A DNA stretch of 64,000 nt from Zoogloea sp041914405 (GTDB lineage Bacteria; Pseudomonadota; Gammaproteobacteria; Burkholderiales; Rhodocyclaceae): NCBI RefSeq assembly GCF_041914405.1, contig NZ_JAYSDK010000014.1, forward strand, positions 48,767-112,766. The letters are read 5' to 3'. Of the stretch, positions 63,041 to 64,000 are shown in pieces. Numbering within the stretch: position 1 is the first letter of the stretch; every line of letters starts with the position of its first letter. The notes below the pieces were generated by a model. That model was not told the origin of the DNA. It was given only the letters and a program-made list of their open reading frames with translations, and did no database searches. Position numbers and translations under genes: made by a program.

Positions 63041-63141
63041 AATGGTGCCAGTCCATTAGGGAGAGGCGCCCAGGGCCTAACCAGCCGGTCGCGCGCGTCA
63101 GCACCACCGTCATGTAACCACCGTCTAGGAAGGATGTATCC

Positions 63142-64000
63142 ATGCTTGAAGCCTACCGCCAGCATGTTGCCGAGCGCGCCGCCCTCGGCATCCCGCCGCT
63201 GCCCCTGTCCAAGCAGCAAACCCAAGCTCTGGTCGAGCTGCTGCAGAACCCGCCGGCCGGCGAAGAAGCTTTCCTGGTGGAACTGCTGACCTACCGTATT
63301 CCCGCCGGCGTGGACGACGCCGCCAAGGTTAAGGCCGAATTCCTGGCCAAGGTTGCCAAGGGCGAACTGTCCGTCGGCCTCGTTTCCCGCGCCAAGGCCA
63401 CCGAGCTGCTGGGCACCATGCTGGGCGGCTACAACGTCAAGCCCCTGATCGACCTGCTGGCCGACGCCGAAGTGGGCACCGTGGCTGCCGAAGGCCTCAA
63501 GAAGACCCTGCTGGTCTTCGACTTCTTCCATGACGTCGCCGAACTGGCCAAGGGCGGCAACGCCAACGCCAAGGCTGTGATCCAGTCCTGGGCCGATGGC
63601 GAGTGGTTCACGTCCCGTCCCGCCGTTCCCGCCAGCCAGAAGCTGACTGTTTTCAAGGTCACCGGCGAAACCAACACCGACGACCTGTCGCCCGCTCCGG
63701 ACGCCTGGTCCCGTCCGGACATCCCGCTGCATGCGCTGGCCATGCTGAAGAACCCGCGTCCGGGCATCGAAGCCGACGAGCCGGGTACCCGTGGCCCGCT
63801 GAAGCAGCTCGAAGGTCTGGCTGCAAAGGGTAACCAGATCGCCTACGTCGGTGACGTGGTCGGTACCGGTTCTTCCCGTAAGTCCGCCACCAACTCCGTG
63901 CTGTGGTTCACCGGCGAAGACATCCCCTACGTTCCGAACAAGCGTTTCGGTGGCGTCTGCCTGGGCTCCAAGATCGCCCCGATCTTCTTCAACACGATGG
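63142..64000 (+). CDS. acnB: Bifunctional aconitate hydratase 2/2-methylisocitrate dehydratase (partial)
   Basis: This is the N-terminal 286 residues of AcnB, cut by the right edge. It opens MLEAYRQHVAERAALGIPPL, then a HEAT-like domain (about 1-160). The swivel domain follows: VTGETNTDDLSPAPDAWSRP, QIAYVGDVVGTGSSRKSATN and PNKRFGGVCLGSKIAPIFFN, typical of the AcnB order with the swivel domain N-terminal. AcnB serves the TCA cycle and the methylcitrate cycle, which fits prpE and acuI in this window. AGGAAGGA lies 8 bp before the ATG. Confidence 0.96.
   Translation, partial: MLEAYRQHVAERAALGIPPLPLSKQQTQALVELLQNPPAGEEAFLVELLTYRIPAGVDDAAKVKAEFLAKVAKGELSVGLVSRAKATELLGTMLGGYNVKPLIDLLADAEVGTVAAEGLKKTLLVFDFFHDVAELAKGGNANAKAVIQSWADGEWFTSRPAVPASQKLTVFKVTGETNTDDLSPAPDAWSRPDIPLHALAMLKNPRPGIEADEPGTRGPLKQLEGLAAKGNQIAYVGDVVGTGSSRKSATNSVLWFTGEDIPYVPNKRFGGVCLGSKIAPIFFNTM

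Overview
The window is GC-rich DNA with betaproteobacterial gene content, most like the Rhodocyclales (Azospira, Azoarcus, Thauera and Dechloromonas relatives). Pointers are a DUF3567-type protein, a tungsten aldehyde oxidoreductase of the AorABC type, MHS-family tricarboxylate transporters, PrpE/AcuI propionate genes and AcnB. The genus cannot be fixed from the sequence alone.

Layout. (1) 1-5157: right end of an integrated element. It holds a Toprim/DUF927 primase-like gene running off the left edge, small ATGA-overlapping genes including an AlpA-like regulator, an unknown 247-aa gene and a P4-type integrase that stops next to the 3' end of tRNA-Arg(CCT). (2) 5158-5820: tRNA-Arg, tRNA-Leu and a probable small RNA divergent from hemB. 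(3) 5821-16807: core genes: hemB; a minus-strand run (ydcH-like, metY, hydrolase, DUF2189, SIMPL, dtd, NlpC/P60); DUF3567; greB; a histidine kinase; and htpG behind a textbook sigma-32 promoter. (4) 16901-21486: an HD-GYP response regulator plus a large hybrid kinase. (5) 21696-29176: a glycolate operon (glcD, glcE, glcF, glcG, glcA-type permease, uspA) with a divergent GntR regulator and two matching operator dyads. (6) 29218-38038: TetR, a Fur-type hemP/small protein/bfd operon, uup, an HDOD protein, acuI, a degenerate REC-GGDEF protein and prpE. (7) 38111-47000: a CapA-like protein, moeA, a peculiar 21-bp tandem array, an AbrB-type membrane protein and a tricarboxylate-type locus (two MHS transporters, a ModA-like periplasmic protein that may be an aconitate isomerase, and a LysR regulator). 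(8) 47342-53897: a tungsten enzyme locus: AorABC, MoaD-like protein, an unknown 103-aa protein and the TupBCA tungstate importer. (9) 54006-64000: xpt, a TAXI receptor, dusC, a TrmB-like methyltransferase, several cysteine-rich small proteins, a sensor kinase with a separate receiver, and the start of acnB.

How it fits together. Tungstate import, a MoaD-like protein and MoeA would supply the cofactor for AorB, with AorA and AorC passing electrons to a pyridine nucleotide. The glc operon oxidises glycolate to glyoxylate. AcuI and PrpE feed propionyl-CoA. The LysR locus looks built for tricarboxylate uptake.

The least explained structure is the array at 40830-41165 between moeA and the AbrB-type gene. 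It has 16 units of exactly 21 bp without indels, mostly dyad-symmetric around CATATG or GGCGCC cores. It can be read either as a helically phased row of binding sites or as a decayed heptapeptide-repeat gene. The second is a probable small RNA (about 5645-5775, minus strand) with a CCUCC loop and two tandem terminators.
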